Below, piece after piece: positions 33,668 through 42,847 of a DNA stretch of 64,000 nucleotides (the stretch's first letter is position 1; each line of letters begins with the position of its first letter). Made by a program: the position numbers and the translations under genes. The DNA comes from Arthrobacter sp. TMP15 (GTDB lineage: Bacteria; Actinomycetota; Actinomycetes; Actinomycetales; Micrococcaceae), in NCBI RefSeq assembly GCF_039529835.1, contig NZ_CP154262.1:558001-622000 (forward strand), written 5' to 3'. The notes beneath the pieces were generated by a model. It was not told the origin of the DNA, made no database searches, and saw nothing but the letters and a program-made list of their open reading frames with translations.

Positions 33668-35599
33668 ATGGCTACACGAAGAATGACCGTTGCCCAGGCC
33701 GTGGTGGAATTCCTTGGCAAGCAATACACCATTGATAATATTGGTGGCCAGGAGTACCGCGAACGTCTGATTCCGGGCATGTTTGGCATTTTTGGGCACG
33801 GAAACGTGGCCGGTGTGGGCCAGGCCCTGAAGCAGTTTCAGGTCTCTGATCCCACACTGATGCCCTACTACCAGGGCCGTAATGAGCAGGCGCAAGCGCA
33901 CCAATCGGTGGGTTACGCCCGGCATACGCGCCGCCGTCAAACGTTCGCCATCAGCACTTCGGTGGGGCCGGGGTCAACCAACCTGCTCACGGGTGCAGCG
34001 CTGGCCACCACCAACCGGCTGCCGGTGCTGCTGCTGCCCAGCGACACGTTCGCAACGCGCGTTAGCGACCCCGTACTGCAACAGCTGGAACGTCCGGATG
34101 CCTATGACATCACCGTCAATGACGCGTTCCGGCCGCTGTCACGCTTCTTTGACAGGGTGTCCCGGCCAGAACAGCTCTTCTCCGCCATGTACAGCGGCCT
34201 GCGCGTGCTCACTGATCCGGCCGACACCGGTGCCGTCACCATCTCGCTGCCACAGGATGTCCAAGCTGAGGCGCTCGATGTCCCGGAGGAATTTCTGGCC
34301 GAACGCGAGTGGCGCATCCGCCGCCCCGAGCCTGAAGACACTGACATTAGCCGCGCCGCCGCGGCAATCCGCGGCGCCAAAGCACCCATGATCATCGCCG
34401 GGGGAGGCGTTCTCTACGCCTTTGCCCATGAGCAACTTGCCGCCTTTGCAGAGCTCACAGGCATCCCCGTTGGCAACACCCAGGCCGGGGTTGGCGTACT
34501 GCCGTGGGATCATCCGTTCTCCGTGGGTGCGGTTGGTTCTACAGGTACGACGGCGGCCAACGCCTTAGCCGCCAACGCGGACCTGATCATTGGGATTGGG
34601 ACGCGCTACGAAGACTTCACCACCGCCTCACGCACGGCGTTCCAGAACCCTGGCGTGCAATTCATCAACATTAACGTGGCACCCCTTGATGCTTACAAGC
34701 ACGGGACCTCGCTACCCATCGTGGCCGATGCCCGCAAGGCTCTGCTCAAGCTGACCGAAGCCTTGGGCGGATACCGCGTAGGCGGTGACTTGGAGAGCAC
34801 CATAGCTGCACAAAAACGGCGTTGGAACTCCATTGTTGAGGCGTCCTTTGACACTCGATTCACCCCGTTGCCATCACAAAACGAGATCATCGGCGCCACC
34901 AACAGGGCCATGGATGCTCGTGATGTAGTGGTGTGCGCCGCCGGCTCACTGCCCGGAGACCTGCATAAGATGTGGCGCGTCCGGGACCCCTTCGGCTACC
35001 ACGTGGAATACGCCTATTCCTGCATGGGCTACGAAATCCCCGGCGGACTGGGTGTAAAACGCGCAGTCCTAGCAGCCGGAGAAGACCGCGACGTTGTGGT
35101 GATGGTGGGCGATGGTTCCTACCTCATGATGCACACCGAGCTTGTTACGGCCGTAGCTGAAAAGATCAAGTTGATAGTGGTACTGGTACAGAACCACGGC
35201 TACGCCTCCATCGGGGCACTCTCTGAATCCCTGGGTTCGCAACGCTTCGGAACCAAATACCGCACCCTGAACAAGGAACAGCACAGCTTCGACGACGGTG
35301 AGAGACTGCCGATTGACTTGGCCACCAACGCTGAAAGTCTCGGAGTCCGGGTGATCCGGATAGAACCCGGAGAAAACGTTATTGCCGAACTTGAGGCCGC
35401 TGTGGCCACTGCCAAGGCAGCACCGGAGAACGGCGGACCCATTGTGATCCACGTGGAAACCGACCCCCTGCTTGACGCTCCCGCCTCCGAATCATGGTGG
35501 GACGTTCCTGTCTCGGCGTTATCCGAGCTGGCCTCCACCCAAGAAGCCTTCGCCACTTACACCGACCATAAGACTCGCCAGCGTCCCCTGCTCGGCTGA
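33668..35599 (+). CDS. iolD: 3D-(3,5/4)-trihydroxycyclohexane-1,2-dione acylhydrolase
   Basis: Thiamine-diphosphate enzyme of 643 residues that hydrolytically opens the cyclohexane ring of the inositol intermediate to give 5-deoxyglucuronate. It has the three-domain acetolactate-synthase-like layout. The N-terminal ThDP pyrimidine domain includes GIFGHGNVAGVGQAL and the catalytic Glu region QGRNEQAQAHQSVGYA. The middle domain contains PMIIAGGGVLYA. The C-terminal domain has the ThDP/Mg motif MVGDGSYLMMHTELVTA running to VLVQNHGYAS. GGAG precedes the ATG. Length and neighbours match IolD proteins closely. Confidence 0.96.
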   Translation: MATRRMTVAQAVVEFLGKQYTIDNIGGQEYRERLIPGMFGIFGHGNVAGVGQALKQFQVSDPTLMPYYQGRNEQAQAHQSVGYARHTRRRQTFAISTSVGPGSTNLLTGAALATTNRLPVLLLPSDTFATRVSDPVLQQLERPDAYDITVNDAFRPLSRFFDRVSRPEQLFSAMYSGLRVLTDPADTGAVTISLPQDVQAEALDVPEEFLAEREWRIRRPEPEDTDISRAAAAIRGAKAPMIIAGGGVLYAFAHEQLAAFAELTGIPVGNTQAGVGVLPWDHPFSVGAVGSTGTTAANALAANADLIIGIGTRYEDFTTASRTAFQNPGVQFININVAPLDAYKHGTSLPIVADARKALLKLTEALGGYRVGGDLESTIAAQKRRWNSIVEASFDTRFTPLPSQNEIIGATNRAMDARDVVVCAAGSLPGDLHKMWRVRDPFGYHVEYAYSCMGYEIPGGLGVKRAVLAAGEDRDVVVMVGDGSYLMMHTELVTAVAEKIKLIVVLVQNHGYASIGALSESLGSQRFGTKYRTLNKEQHSFDDGERLPIDLATNAESLGVRVIRIEPGENVIAELEAAVATAKAAPENGGPIVIHVETDPLLDAPASESWWDVPVSALSELASTQEAFATYTDHKTRQRPLLG

Positions 35600-35617
35600 A
35601 CAAAGGAAGATTCCATC

Positions 35618-37114
35618 ATGACTGAGACCATTATGCATTTCATCAACGGCGCTGAAACCGTTGGATCAGGTAGCCGGACCCAGCCCGTCTACAACCCTGC
35701 AACCGGTGCCGAACGAGCACAGCTGCGCCTAGCCAACAAAGAGGACCTTGACGCAGCAGTTGCCGCGGCCCGCAAGGCTGCCGATTCCTGGGGCGAGACG
35801 TCCTTGGCAAAGCGCACCACGGTGCTGTTCAAGTTCCGCGAACTGGTTGCGGGGCACGTGGACGAGTTGGCCGCCCTGGTCACCGCTGAGCATGGCAAGG
35901 TTCTTTCTGATGCCAAGGGCGAGATTGGCCGTGGCATTGAAGTGATTGAGTTCGCTTGCGGTATCCCGCAGCTCCTTAAGGGTGACTACTCCGATCAGGC
36001 CTCCACGGGCATCGACGTGTTCTCCTTCCGCCAGTCTGTGGGCGTAGTTGCCGGGATCACCCCGTTTAACTTCCCCGTCATGGTGCCGTTGTGGATGTGC
36101 CCCATCGCCATTGCTGCCGGGAACGCCTTCATCCTCAAACCCTCTGAGCGCGATCCCTCCGCCGCGATGCTGCTGGCCAAATTGTGGACCGAGGCTGGCC
36201 TGCCCGACGGCGTGTTCCAGGTGCTGCACGGGGACAAGGAAACAGTGGATGGCCTGTTGACTCATCCTGACGTTGATGCGATTTCCTTTGTTGGCTCCAC
36301 TCCCATTGCCAAGTACGTCCATGAAACGGCCACAGCACACGGCAAGCGCGTCCAAGCACTGGGCGGTGCCAAGAACCACGCCATTATTCTGCCCGACGCC
36401 GATCTGGACAATGCCGCTGACCACCTCTCCGCCGCTGCTTTCGGCTCCGCCGGAGAACGCTGCATGGCCATCTCCGTGGCGGTTGCAGTAGGCGACGCCG
36501 CCGATGCGTTGGTGGCTAAGGTCTCCGAGCGTGCCAAGGCCATCAAGGTGGCCGATGGCACGCAGGCCGACGCCGATATGGGCCCGGTGATCACCGCCGC
36601 GGCCAAGGCTCGCGTCATTAAGATCGTCACCGAAGCAGCTTCCGACGGCGCCGCTTTGAAGGTGGACGGCCGGGAACTCACCGTGCAGGGCAAAGAGGAC
36701 GGCAACTGGGTTGGGCCCACTGTCCTTGATAACGTCACCACTGATATGAGCGCCTACACCGAAGAGATCTTTGGCCCGGTTTTGGCAGTGGTTCGAGTAG
36801 AGACAGTGGAGGAAGGCATCGCCTTGATCAACTCCAACCCGTACGGCAACGGCACGGCCATCTTCACCTCATCCGGAGCTAACGCGCGTAAATTCCAGCG
36901 CGGTGTCCACGTGGGCATGATCGGCATCAACGTACCCGTCCCCGTACCTGTGGCCTACCATTCCTTCGGCGGCTGGAAGAACTCCCTCTTTGGCGACAAG
37001 CACATCTACGGAGAAGAAGGTGTGGCCTTCTACACTCGCGGAAAAGTTGTCACCTCGCGCTGGCCCGAGCCCAAGCACGCATCCGGGGCTTCATACAACT
37101 TCCCCTCTAACTAG
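35618..37114 (+). CDS. iolA: methylmalonate/malonate-semialdehyde dehydrogenase (CoA-acylating)
   Basis: Aldehyde dehydrogenase of 498 residues that oxidises malonate semialdehyde to acetyl-CoA, the last step of inositol catabolism; the same enzyme (MmsA) serves valine breakdown. The NAD and active-site regions are AGITPFNFPVMVPLWMCP near residue 145, the FVGSTPIAKYVHETA glycine motif, the catalytic Cys in GSAGERCMAISVAV near residue 284, and EEIFGPVLAVVRVE. PFNFP in place of the common PWNYP is typical of the MMSDH branch. AAAGGAAG precedes the ATG, 18 bases after iolD. Confidence 0.95.
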   Translation: MTETIMHFINGAETVGSGSRTQPVYNPATGAERAQLRLANKEDLDAAVAAARKAADSWGETSLAKRTTVLFKFRELVAGHVDELAALVTAEHGKVLSDAKGEIGRGIEVIEFACGIPQLLKGDYSDQASTGIDVFSFRQSVGVVAGITPFNFPVMVPLWMCPIAIAAGNAFILKPSERDPSAAMLLAKLWTEAGLPDGVFQVLHGDKETVDGLLTHPDVDAISFVGSTPIAKYVHETATAHGKRVQALGGAKNHAIILPDADLDNAADHLSAAAFGSAGERCMAISVAVAVGDAADALVAKVSERAKAIKVADGTQADADMGPVITAAAKARVIKIVTEAASDGAALKVDGRELTVQGKEDGNWVGPTVLDNVTTDMSAYTEEIFGPVLAVVRVETVEEGIALINSNPYGNGTAIFTSSGANARKFQRGVHVGMIGINVPVPVPVAYHSFGGWKNSLFGDKHIYGEEGVAFYTRGKVVTSRWPEPKHASGASYNFPSN

Positions 37115-37193
37115 TTCTGTCCACGCTTTAGCGCCCAGCACCAATCGCAGAACCCAAAGAAACCCCAAGAGAACCCCAGAAAGTAGAACCACT

Positions 37194-38207
37194 ATGACTA
37201 AAACTCTTCGCGTAGCTGTCATTGGAGCCGGGCGCATGGGCGCGGACCACATCAAACGTCTGAACAGCCGCATTCACGGAGCAGAGGTTGCTGCCGTGGT
37301 AGACGTTGACTTGGCCCGAGCGGAGGCCGCCATTGCGGGCATCTCCGGAGCGGTGGCGTTAGCCAGCGCCGAGGAGGCCCTCGCCAACGGCGACGTCAAT
37401 GCGGTCCTGATTGCCACCCCCGGTTTCCTGCATGAGGACATCCTCTACCAGGGGTTGGCGAAGGATTTTCCCATCCTCTGCGAAAAACCAATGACTCCGG
37501 ATGCGGAGAGTGCATGGCGCATTGTGCAAGCCGAGGTGGCTCATGGTCACCAACGAATCCAGGTGGGATTCATGCGCCGCTTCGACGCCGAATACGCTGC
37601 ACTGGGCTCGATCATCACCGGCGGTGAGCTGGGCGAGCTGCTCATGCTCCACCACCAGCACCGCAACCCCAACACCCCGCCTGGATTCACCAATGAAATG
37701 TTGATCAACGATTCCGTTGTCCATGAGTTCGACGCCGTGCGCTACTTCACCGGCGAGGAAATCACCTCCGTTCAGGTGCGCATGGGCAAAGCCACCCGGA
37801 CTGCACCAAACGGGCAGCACGATCCCCAACATGTGCTCCTTGAAACAGGGTCCGGTGTGCTGGCCGATGTGGAAATCTATGTCAACGCCAAGTTTGGTTA
37901 CGAGGTAGCTACCCAGGCCACTTTCGAAGAAGGCATCGTGAACATTGGCTCCGACGCCGGCCCCTACATTCGGACACAGGGCCGCTGGGGCGGTGCGGTA
38001 ACTCCCGGATTTGAGGAGCGCTTCGGTGCCGCTTACGACGTCGAAATCCAGGCATGGGTGGATGCTGCATTGCGGGGGGAGATCGGTGGCCCGTCAGCTT
38101 GGGACGGCTACGCCACTGCTGCCTGTTGTGAAGCGGGGGTCGAGGCCCAAAAGACAGGTGCGAAGACCGCCGTGGTCCTGGCGGTAAAACCCGCCCTGTA
38201 CAGCTAG
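37194..38207 (+). CDS. iolG: inositol 2-dehydrogenase
   Basis: Gfo/Idh/MocA oxidoreductase of 337 residues that oxidises myo-inositol to 2-keto-myo-inositol with NAD. The Rossmann motif VIGAGRMGADHIKRL is at the N-terminus, the catalytic Lys lies in ILCEKPMT, and substrate-site residues are in INDSVVHEFDAVRYFTGEE. The ATG at 37194 gives the expected N-terminus. An open frame extends further upstream into iolA but is not conserved. It ends with a stop codon lying inside a four-copy 17-base repeat. A second Gfo/Idh/MocA protein (47052-48074) may handle another inositol isomer. Confidence 0.92.
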   Translation: MTKTLRVAVIGAGRMGADHIKRLNSRIHGAEVAAVVDVDLARAEAAIAGISGAVALASAEEALANGDVNAVLIATPGFLHEDILYQGLAKDFPILCEKPMTPDAESAWRIVQAEVAHGHQRIQVGFMRRFDAEYAALGSIITGGELGELLMLHHQHRNPNTPPGFTNEMLINDSVVHEFDAVRYFTGEEITSVQVRMGKATRTAPNGQHDPQHVLLETGSGVLADVEIYVNAKFGYEVATQATFEEGIVNIGSDAGPYIRTQGRWGGAVTPGFEERFGAAYDVEIQAWVDAALRGEIGGPSAWDGYATAACCEAGVEAQKTGAKTAVVLAVKPALYS

Positions 38208-38261
38208 TGGCCCTGTACAACTAGAGACACTGTACAACTAGAGGCACTGTACAACTAAGCG
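38194..38261. repeat. four-copy 17-base tandem repeat at iolG stop
   Basis: Four copies of a 17-base unit of the form cactgtacaactagagg occupy 38194-38261, with a TGTACA core recurring at 38197, 38214, 38231 and 38248. The first copy includes the last codons and TAG stop of iolG, so the array appears to have grown from the gene's own 3' end into the gap before the transporter. Confidence 0.88.
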
Positions 38262-38370
38262 CGCTTGACCAGAGAGTTTTTTATGTATTGGAGTGAAGTT
38301 TCGTGAAGATTGTTTTGGCCCCCGCACCTATCACCGGCCTTTTGGTGCGTACCGACGAAACGGGCACACT

Positions 38371-39798
38371 ATGAAGTCACTGCTGGCAGAAAAATCCGGC
38401 GCAAGCGCAAGGGCCACCAAGCCCGCGAACCCCAAAAAGTTTATGAGCAAGGTGGCCTTGTTCTCCACCTTTGGCGGGCTGCTCTTCGGCTACGACACAG
38501 GTGTCATCAACGGGGCACTGCCGTTTATGCAGCGCGATCTGGGCCTAACACCTCTCACGGAGGGGCTTGTCACTTCCACGCTGCTGCTTGGTGCCGCCTT
38601 TGGTGCCATCACCGCCGGCAGGCTCTCGGACCACTTTGGCAGACGCAAAACCATCATGGGCCTGGCCATCATCTTCACGATTGCCACGATCGGTTGTTCC
38701 ATTGCACCCTCCACCGAGCTGTTGGTGCTGGCACGCACGGTCTTGGGCCTGGCCGTGGGCGGGGCCTCGGTGATAGTTCCGGTGTATCTGGCGGAAATGT
38801 CGCCAGCGGCCCAGCGCGGGCGGATCGTGACACAAAACGAGTTGATGATTGTGACCGGGCAGTTCCTGGCCTTCACCTTCAACGCGCTGCTAGGCAATAT
38901 GTTCCCCGACGCAGACCACATTTGGCGTTACATGCTTGTCATTGCCACCCTGCCAGCTGTCATCCTATGGTTTGGCATGTTGGTGCTGCCTGAGAGTCCG
39001 CGCTGGCTGGCTGCTGGTGGCAACTTCAACGCCGTTCTGGACGTGCTGCGCAAGGTTCGTGAACCGGCGGAGGTCAACGCCGAATTTGAGGAAGTGCGGC
39101 AAGCAGCCCGCGAGGACTACAAATCCAAGCTGGGAACCTTCAAGGACCTCTCCGTGCCCTGGATCCGGCGGATTTTTGTGGTGGGACTGGGCATGGCAGT
39201 GATCAACCAGATCAGCGGCATCAACGCCATCATGTACTACGGCACCACCATTCTTTCCTCATCAGGATTTGGCGACCAAGGCGCACTGATCGCCAATGTC
39301 CTCAACGGCGTCACCTCGGTTGTGGCCGTCATCGCCGGCATGTATTTGATGACCCGACTGCCGCGCAAGTTCATGCTTGTGCTGGGACTCAGCGGAACGG
39401 CGTCGTCCCTGTTCGCCATCGCCATGGTGTCCCTGCTGGTCCCGGAAAGCCTGTTCCGCGGCTTCCTGGTGCTGTTCTTCATGGTCACGTTCCTGGCGTT
39501 TATGCAGGCATTCATCGGTTGCGTCACATGGCTGACCATGTCAGAGATCTTCCCGCTGCACGTGCGCGGGGTAGCCATGGGCATCTGCGTGTTTGTGCTG
39601 TGGATGGTCAACTTCCTGGTGGGCTTCTTCTTCCCACAGCTGGTTGCCGGGATTGGTATCTCCGCCACGTTCTTCATCTTCGTGGCGTTGCAGCTCTGCG
39701 CGATCGTCTGGGTCAAAAGAGTTGTCCCCGAGACACGAGGCAAATCCCTAGAGGAGCTGGAGGCGCTTTTCAAGTCCGCCGTGGTGGCCGGGAAGTAG
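38371..39798 (+). CDS. MFS sugar/inositol transporter (IolT-like)
   Basis: Major facilitator of the sugar-porter family, 475 residues with twelve membrane spans. Family motifs visible are GGLLFGYDTGVINGAL in TM1, GRLSDHFGRRKTI in the first loop, VPVYLAEMSPAAQRG, the LPESPRWL signature, INQISGINAIMYYG in TM7, and the C-terminal VPETRGKSLEELE. These features match IolT and related proton-coupled inositol or sugar importers. The ATG at 38371 was taken because the span pattern starts soon after; a GTG at 38293 would add 26 residues. It follows iolG by 163 bases that include the 17-base repeat. The context makes inositol the likely substrate. Confidence 0.9.
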   Translation: MKSLLAEKSGASARATKPANPKKFMSKVALFSTFGGLLFGYDTGVINGALPFMQRDLGLTPLTEGLVTSTLLLGAAFGAITAGRLSDHFGRRKTIMGLAIIFTIATIGCSIAPSTELLVLARTVLGLAVGGASVIVPVYLAEMSPAAQRGRIVTQNELMIVTGQFLAFTFNALLGNMFPDADHIWRYMLVIATLPAVILWFGMLVLPESPRWLAAGGNFNAVLDVLRKVREPAEVNAEFEEVRQAAREDYKSKLGTFKDLSVPWIRRIFVVGLGMAVINQISGINAIMYYGTTILSSSGFGDQGALIANVLNGVTSVVAVIAGMYLMTRLPRKFMLVLGLSGTASSLFAIAMVSLLVPESLFRGFLVLFFMVTFLAFMQAFIGCVTWLTMSEIFPLHVRGVAMGICVFVLWMVNFLVGFFFPQLVAGIGISATFFIFVALQLCAIVWVKRVVPETRGKSLEELEALFKSAVVAGK

Positions 39799-39831
39799 CG
39801 GGACTGCGCCTGTGAGTTTCCGTTTGCGGGC

Positions 39832-40887
39832 TTAGGCGCAGACTTTGGTCCCCAAGCGACGTGCCAGCGGCTTGGTGCGGGGGACCCTGGACAGGTCAGC
39901 TGCCCCAATCAATCCGGCGCGTGAGCCGAGCACGGCGCTAAGGATCTTCGCTTCAGGGCGAAAGCCCCTGCCGGTGAGGTTCTTGGAGTAGGCACGGCGA
40001 GTTGGCCCCAGCAACAGTTCACCGGCAGCACCGAGCCCACCGCCAATGACAAACAGTTCCGGATCAAGGGCCGCGCAGAGATTGGCGATGCCTAGTCCAA
40101 GCCATTCGCCCACCTCTTGGACGAGTTCGCGGGAGGTGGCCTCACCTGCCAGCGCCAGCTCGGTGACAAGTGCTCCAGTGATGTCCTTGGATTTGCCGTT
40201 GACGGCAGCCAAGAGTTCCTTGGCCACAGGTGACCCTGCGCTGGCGAGTTCACGTGCTTCCCGGCCCAGGGCGTTTCCGGAGGCGTACTGTTCCCAGCAG
40301 CCGCGGTTGCCACATTCACAGCGATGACCGCCGGGCATGATGATCTGATGCCCAAATTCTCCTGCCATCCCATAACTGCCACGCTCCACGCGTCCGTTAG
40401 TGAGGATTGCGCCACCAATGCCCGTGCCCAAGGTGAGAGTCACGAGCCGGTTGTGACCGCGCCCAGCTCCAAAGCGCCATTCCGCCCAGCCAGCCGCATC
40501 GGCGTCGTTAATCACAGTCACCGGGCGTTTTAGCAGACTCTGTAAATTCTCCCGAAGAGGTTCATTGCGCCAGGCCAGATGGGGACTAAACATGACGGTG
40601 CCACCATCCAGGTCCATCCAGCCTGCCGCACCAATACCAATACTTTGCACATCATGGCGGGAGCCAAGCTCGCGCACAAGATCAGCAATCACGTGTTCCA
40701 CAGCGCGTGGATCCCTGCTGGGAGTTTCACTGCGTAACTCTTCGCGAATGACCCCGTTCACCTCCACTACCCCGGCAGCAACTTTGGTGCCGCCAATGTC
40801 AATACCCAGTGCCAGTGGTGCATTGGCGCCAGTACGGCCCGGGAATCGAAAGGCGGGTCTGAGGACGGGAAGTGAGCGGAGCATCAT
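39832..40887 (-). CDS. ROK-family glucokinase-like sugar kinase
   Basis: Sugar kinase of 351 residues. The ATP site ALGIDIGGTKVAAGVVE begins near residue 26, catalytic Asp lies in VTVINDADAAGW, and LTLGTGIGGAIL and the zinc motif GHRCECGNRGCWEQYASG follow, the last being diagnostic of ROK kinases. It resembles actinobacterial glucokinases. It has no DNA-binding domain. It is the last gene of a minus-strand run behind the GntR regulator and iolB, 36 bases after iolB. Within an inositol cluster it may phosphorylate glucose or another sugar released with inositol compounds; the true substrate is unknown. Confidence 0.9.
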   Translation of the reverse strand: MMLRSLPVLRPAFRFPGRTGANAPLALGIDIGGTKVAAGVVEVNGVIREELRSETPSRDPRAVEHVIADLVRELGSRHDVQSIGIGAAGWMDLDGGTVMFSPHLAWRNEPLRENLQSLLKRPVTVINDADAAGWAEWRFGAGRGHNRLVTLTLGTGIGGAILTNGRVERGSYGMAGEFGHQIIMPGGHRCECGNRGCWEQYASGNALGREARELASAGSPVAKELLAAVNGKSKDITGALVTELALAGEATSRELVQEVGEWLGLGIANLCAALDPELFVIGGGLGAAGELLLGPTRRAYSKNLTGRGFRPEAKILSAVLGSRAGLIGAADLSRVPRTKPLARRLGTKVCA

Positions 40888-40923
40888 GAAATTCTATCGA
40901 CTAGTGGAAAGGGCCAGGAACTT

Positions 40924-41817
40924 TCAGCGAGAGAAGGGCAAACGCGGGTCCACGTCCAGTCCATCCCAGCTCTGGCGAACCCATCCGTGGTGTGGGTCAT
41001 CGCTGATAAGCCACTCACGCAGCGGTCCTGGGCCGGCCATCACATTGAGGTAGTACATGTCATAACCGGGAGCGGCCATTGCGGGGCCGTGCCAGCCGTA
41101 CGGGACCAGAACAACATCGCCTGTGCGCACTTCTGCGGCAACGTCGATGGGCCGTTCATCTGAGGCATAGACGCGCTGATAGCCGATCGCGTCGGTGCCG
41201 CCGGGGGCGGACGAGCCAGCGGCTACCTGAGTCTCAAAGTAGTAAATCTCCTCGAGGCTGGTTTCGCCATCTTTCTCTTCATCGTGTTTGTGCGGCGGAT
41301 AGGAGGACCAGTTGCCGGCAGGGGTGATGACCTCGCACACAATGAATCTATCTGCTTCCAAGGCGGCCGGCGTCCCAAAGTTGTGGACTTGGCGTGAGCA
41401 GTTGCCGGCCCCGCGCAGCTCAACGGGTATTTCTGCGGCCGTGACCAGACGGGTGGGGTAGCTGGTTTTGGCGGGGGCAGTGGCAATAGCGACTCGTCCG
41501 CCGTCTGTGGAGGAGATGGTGAGCGCGGTGTTGATGCCGGAGTAGAGGACATCAGTGGGGCCACTAAAAACGTTAGCGCGCCCAGTAAGTTCATGGACGG
41601 TTCCCCCAACGTCAACACTGAAGGATCCGTTCAACGGTACGACTATACGTTCTTCGGCGTGGGGCGGGAGGACCACGGCGCCGTGCGGAGCCAGCGTTGC
41701 CACCTTCAGCCCTGTGTGTTTCCAGCCCTCCACCTGCAAAGTGGAATCAGTTGTTCCCAGTGAAACATCCCAGTTGGTTTGTGCTGCTGTGCCTCGTGGG
41801 TATACCCAGTTCACCAT
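40924..41817 (-). CDS. iolB: 5-deoxy-glucuronate isomerase
   Basis: Bicupin isomerase of 297 residues that converts 5-deoxyglucuronate to 2-deoxy-5-keto-gluconate in inositol breakdown. It has IolB landmarks: LPPHAEERIVVPLNGSFSV in the first cupin, and SSYPPHKHDEEKDGETSLEEIYYFE, with the metal ligands in HKHDE, in the second. VLVPYGWHGPAMAAPGYDMYYLNVMAG closes the second cupin. It lies 17 bases after the GntR regulator on the same strand, so regulator, isomerase and kinase probably share a transcript. Confidence 0.96.
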   Translation of the reverse strand: MVNWVYPRGTAAQTNWDVSLGTTDSTLQVEGWKHTGLKVATLAPHGAVVLPPHAEERIVVPLNGSFSVDVGGTVHELTGRANVFSGPTDVLYSGINTALTISSTDGGRVAIATAPAKTSYPTRLVTAAEIPVELRGAGNCSRQVHNFGTPAALEADRFIVCEVITPAGNWSSYPPHKHDEEKDGETSLEEIYYFETQVAAGSSAPGGTDAIGYQRVYASDERPIDVAAEVRTGDVVLVPYGWHGPAMAAPGYDMYYLNVMAGPGPLREWLISDDPHHGWVRQSWDGLDVDPRLPFSR

Positions 41818-41834
41818 ACGTTTTCATCCTTACT

Positions 41835-42575
41835 TCAGCGTTGCACCAATGTCATTTCAAAACTATAAGAATCCGCCCTGTACACGTGGTGGCCGGTCTC
41901 AACCATGCGCCCGGTGTCATCCACAGCGGTTCTTTCCATGGTCACCAAGGCGGATCCGACGTCGGCCTCCAGTAACGGTCCCTGGTAATCATTGGCGATC
42001 ATGGCACCAATCCGTTGTGAGGCCAAGCGGAAATTCACGCCGCCATTGCGCAGAATGGCATAGAGCCCCTCCGCGCTCAAAGAAGCCTCATCCATGCTCG
42101 TGATGTCATCGCGCACCCAGTTCTCCATGAGAGCCAACGGCTTGCCATCAACCTTGCGAAGGCGCTTGAAATGGTAGACCTGTGCGCCAGGGGCAAGCTG
42201 CAAAGCCTGCAGGGTGGCCACATCCGCCTCAACATGAGCAAAGCTGAGAACATCCGTGGTGGGCTTGGAGCCCCGCAGGGTTAGATCATCATAAAGGCTT
42301 GATAGCTCAAGCGGCCTGCGTACCTGCTTGGACACCACCTGGGTCCCTACTCCACGCTTGCGAACAAGTAGTCCGGCACGCACAAGCTCATCCATCGCTT
42401 TACGCATTGTTGGCCGCGATAGATTGAGACGTGCGGCAAGATCAATTTCATTATCCAGTTTGCTGCCCTGAACAAGCAGGCCACTGGAGATGGCAGCCTC
42501 GATGCCCTGAGCTACCTGGTAGTAGAGGGGCACGGGGGAGGATCGGTCGATAGTGAAGTTCAAGTGGTTGGCCAC
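41835..42575 (-). CDS. GntR-family (HutC/UTRA) regulator of inositol genes
   Basis: Regulator of 246 residues. The N-terminal winged helix includes PLYYQVAQGIEAAISSG, then LDNEIDLAARLNLSRPTMRKAMDELVRAGLLVRKRGVGTQV as recognition region, followed by a UTRA ligand domain (YHFKRLRKVDGKPLALMENWV). The GTG at 42575 has AGGGAG upstream and gives the usual N-terminus; a longer open frame to 42629 was rejected. The gene is divergent from the inositol ABC operon with operator-like repeats between them, and it is followed by iolB. It is probably the repressor of the window's inositol genes, comparable in role to IolR of corynebacteria. Confidence 0.92.
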   Translation of the reverse strand: MANHLNFTIDRSSPVPLYYQVAQGIEAAISSGLLVQGSKLDNEIDLAARLNLSRPTMRKAMDELVRAGLLVRKRGVGTQVVSKQVRRPLELSSLYDDLTLRGSKPTTDVLSFAHVEADVATLQALQLAPGAQVYHFKRLRKVDGKPLALMENWVRDDITSMDEASLSAEGLYAILRNGGVNFRLASQRIGAMIANDYQGPLLEADVGSALVTMERTAVDDTGRMVETGHHVYRADSYSFEMTLVQR

Positions 42576-42635
42576 GGTTATCTCCCTGGGCACTGGGATG
42601 AGCCAAATAATGTTGGCCATCCGGAGCATATTAGT

Positions 42636-42661
42636 TTCATGTTCGCTTGATAGGACATGAA
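42636..42661 (-). promoter_or_regulatory. inverted repeat upstream of gntR
   Basis: Perfect 7-base arms ttcatgt (42636-42642) and acatgaa (42655-42661) with a 12-base spacer, the same spacing as in the repeat at 31073-31102. It lies about 60 bases upstream of the chosen GntR start, so it may be an autoregulatory site. Confidence 0.5.
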
Positions 42662-42740
42662 GCTCTATTGCCCCGACTATAGCAGGGTGTGGCGGGTCAC
42701 CATGGTCTGCTGCAAAATAAATTTAAGTTAAAACGTCTTC

Positions 42741-42786
42741 ATGTCAGGACAAACTATTGACAGATGGTGATGCAAGTCACCATACT
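42741..42786 (+). promoter_or_regulatory. promoter and operator of inositol ABC operon
   Basis: The operator-like atgtcaggacaaacta (42741-42756) directly abuts a consensus -35 TTGACA (42757-42762); a -10-like CATACT follows at 42781-42786 after 18 bases. The operator block is nearly identical to that upstream of the tautomerase gene. Confidence 0.6.
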
Positions 42787-42847
42787 CTGTGTGGAAGGCA
42801 TGCAGACCGGTGCCCCGGGTGCAGCTAATAATCAAAGGAGATTCATC

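Noticed and set aside
36990-37193. Longer N-terminus for the first inositol dehydrogenase
   Set aside because: The extra codons overlap the end of iolA in another frame and encode nothing like the family; the ATG at 37194 starts at the Rossmann motif.
42764-42847. Longer N-terminus for the inositol-binding lipoprotein
   Set aside because: The upstream start falls between the -35 and -10 elements; the GTG at 42848 has a strong ribosome-binding site and a normal signal peptide follows.
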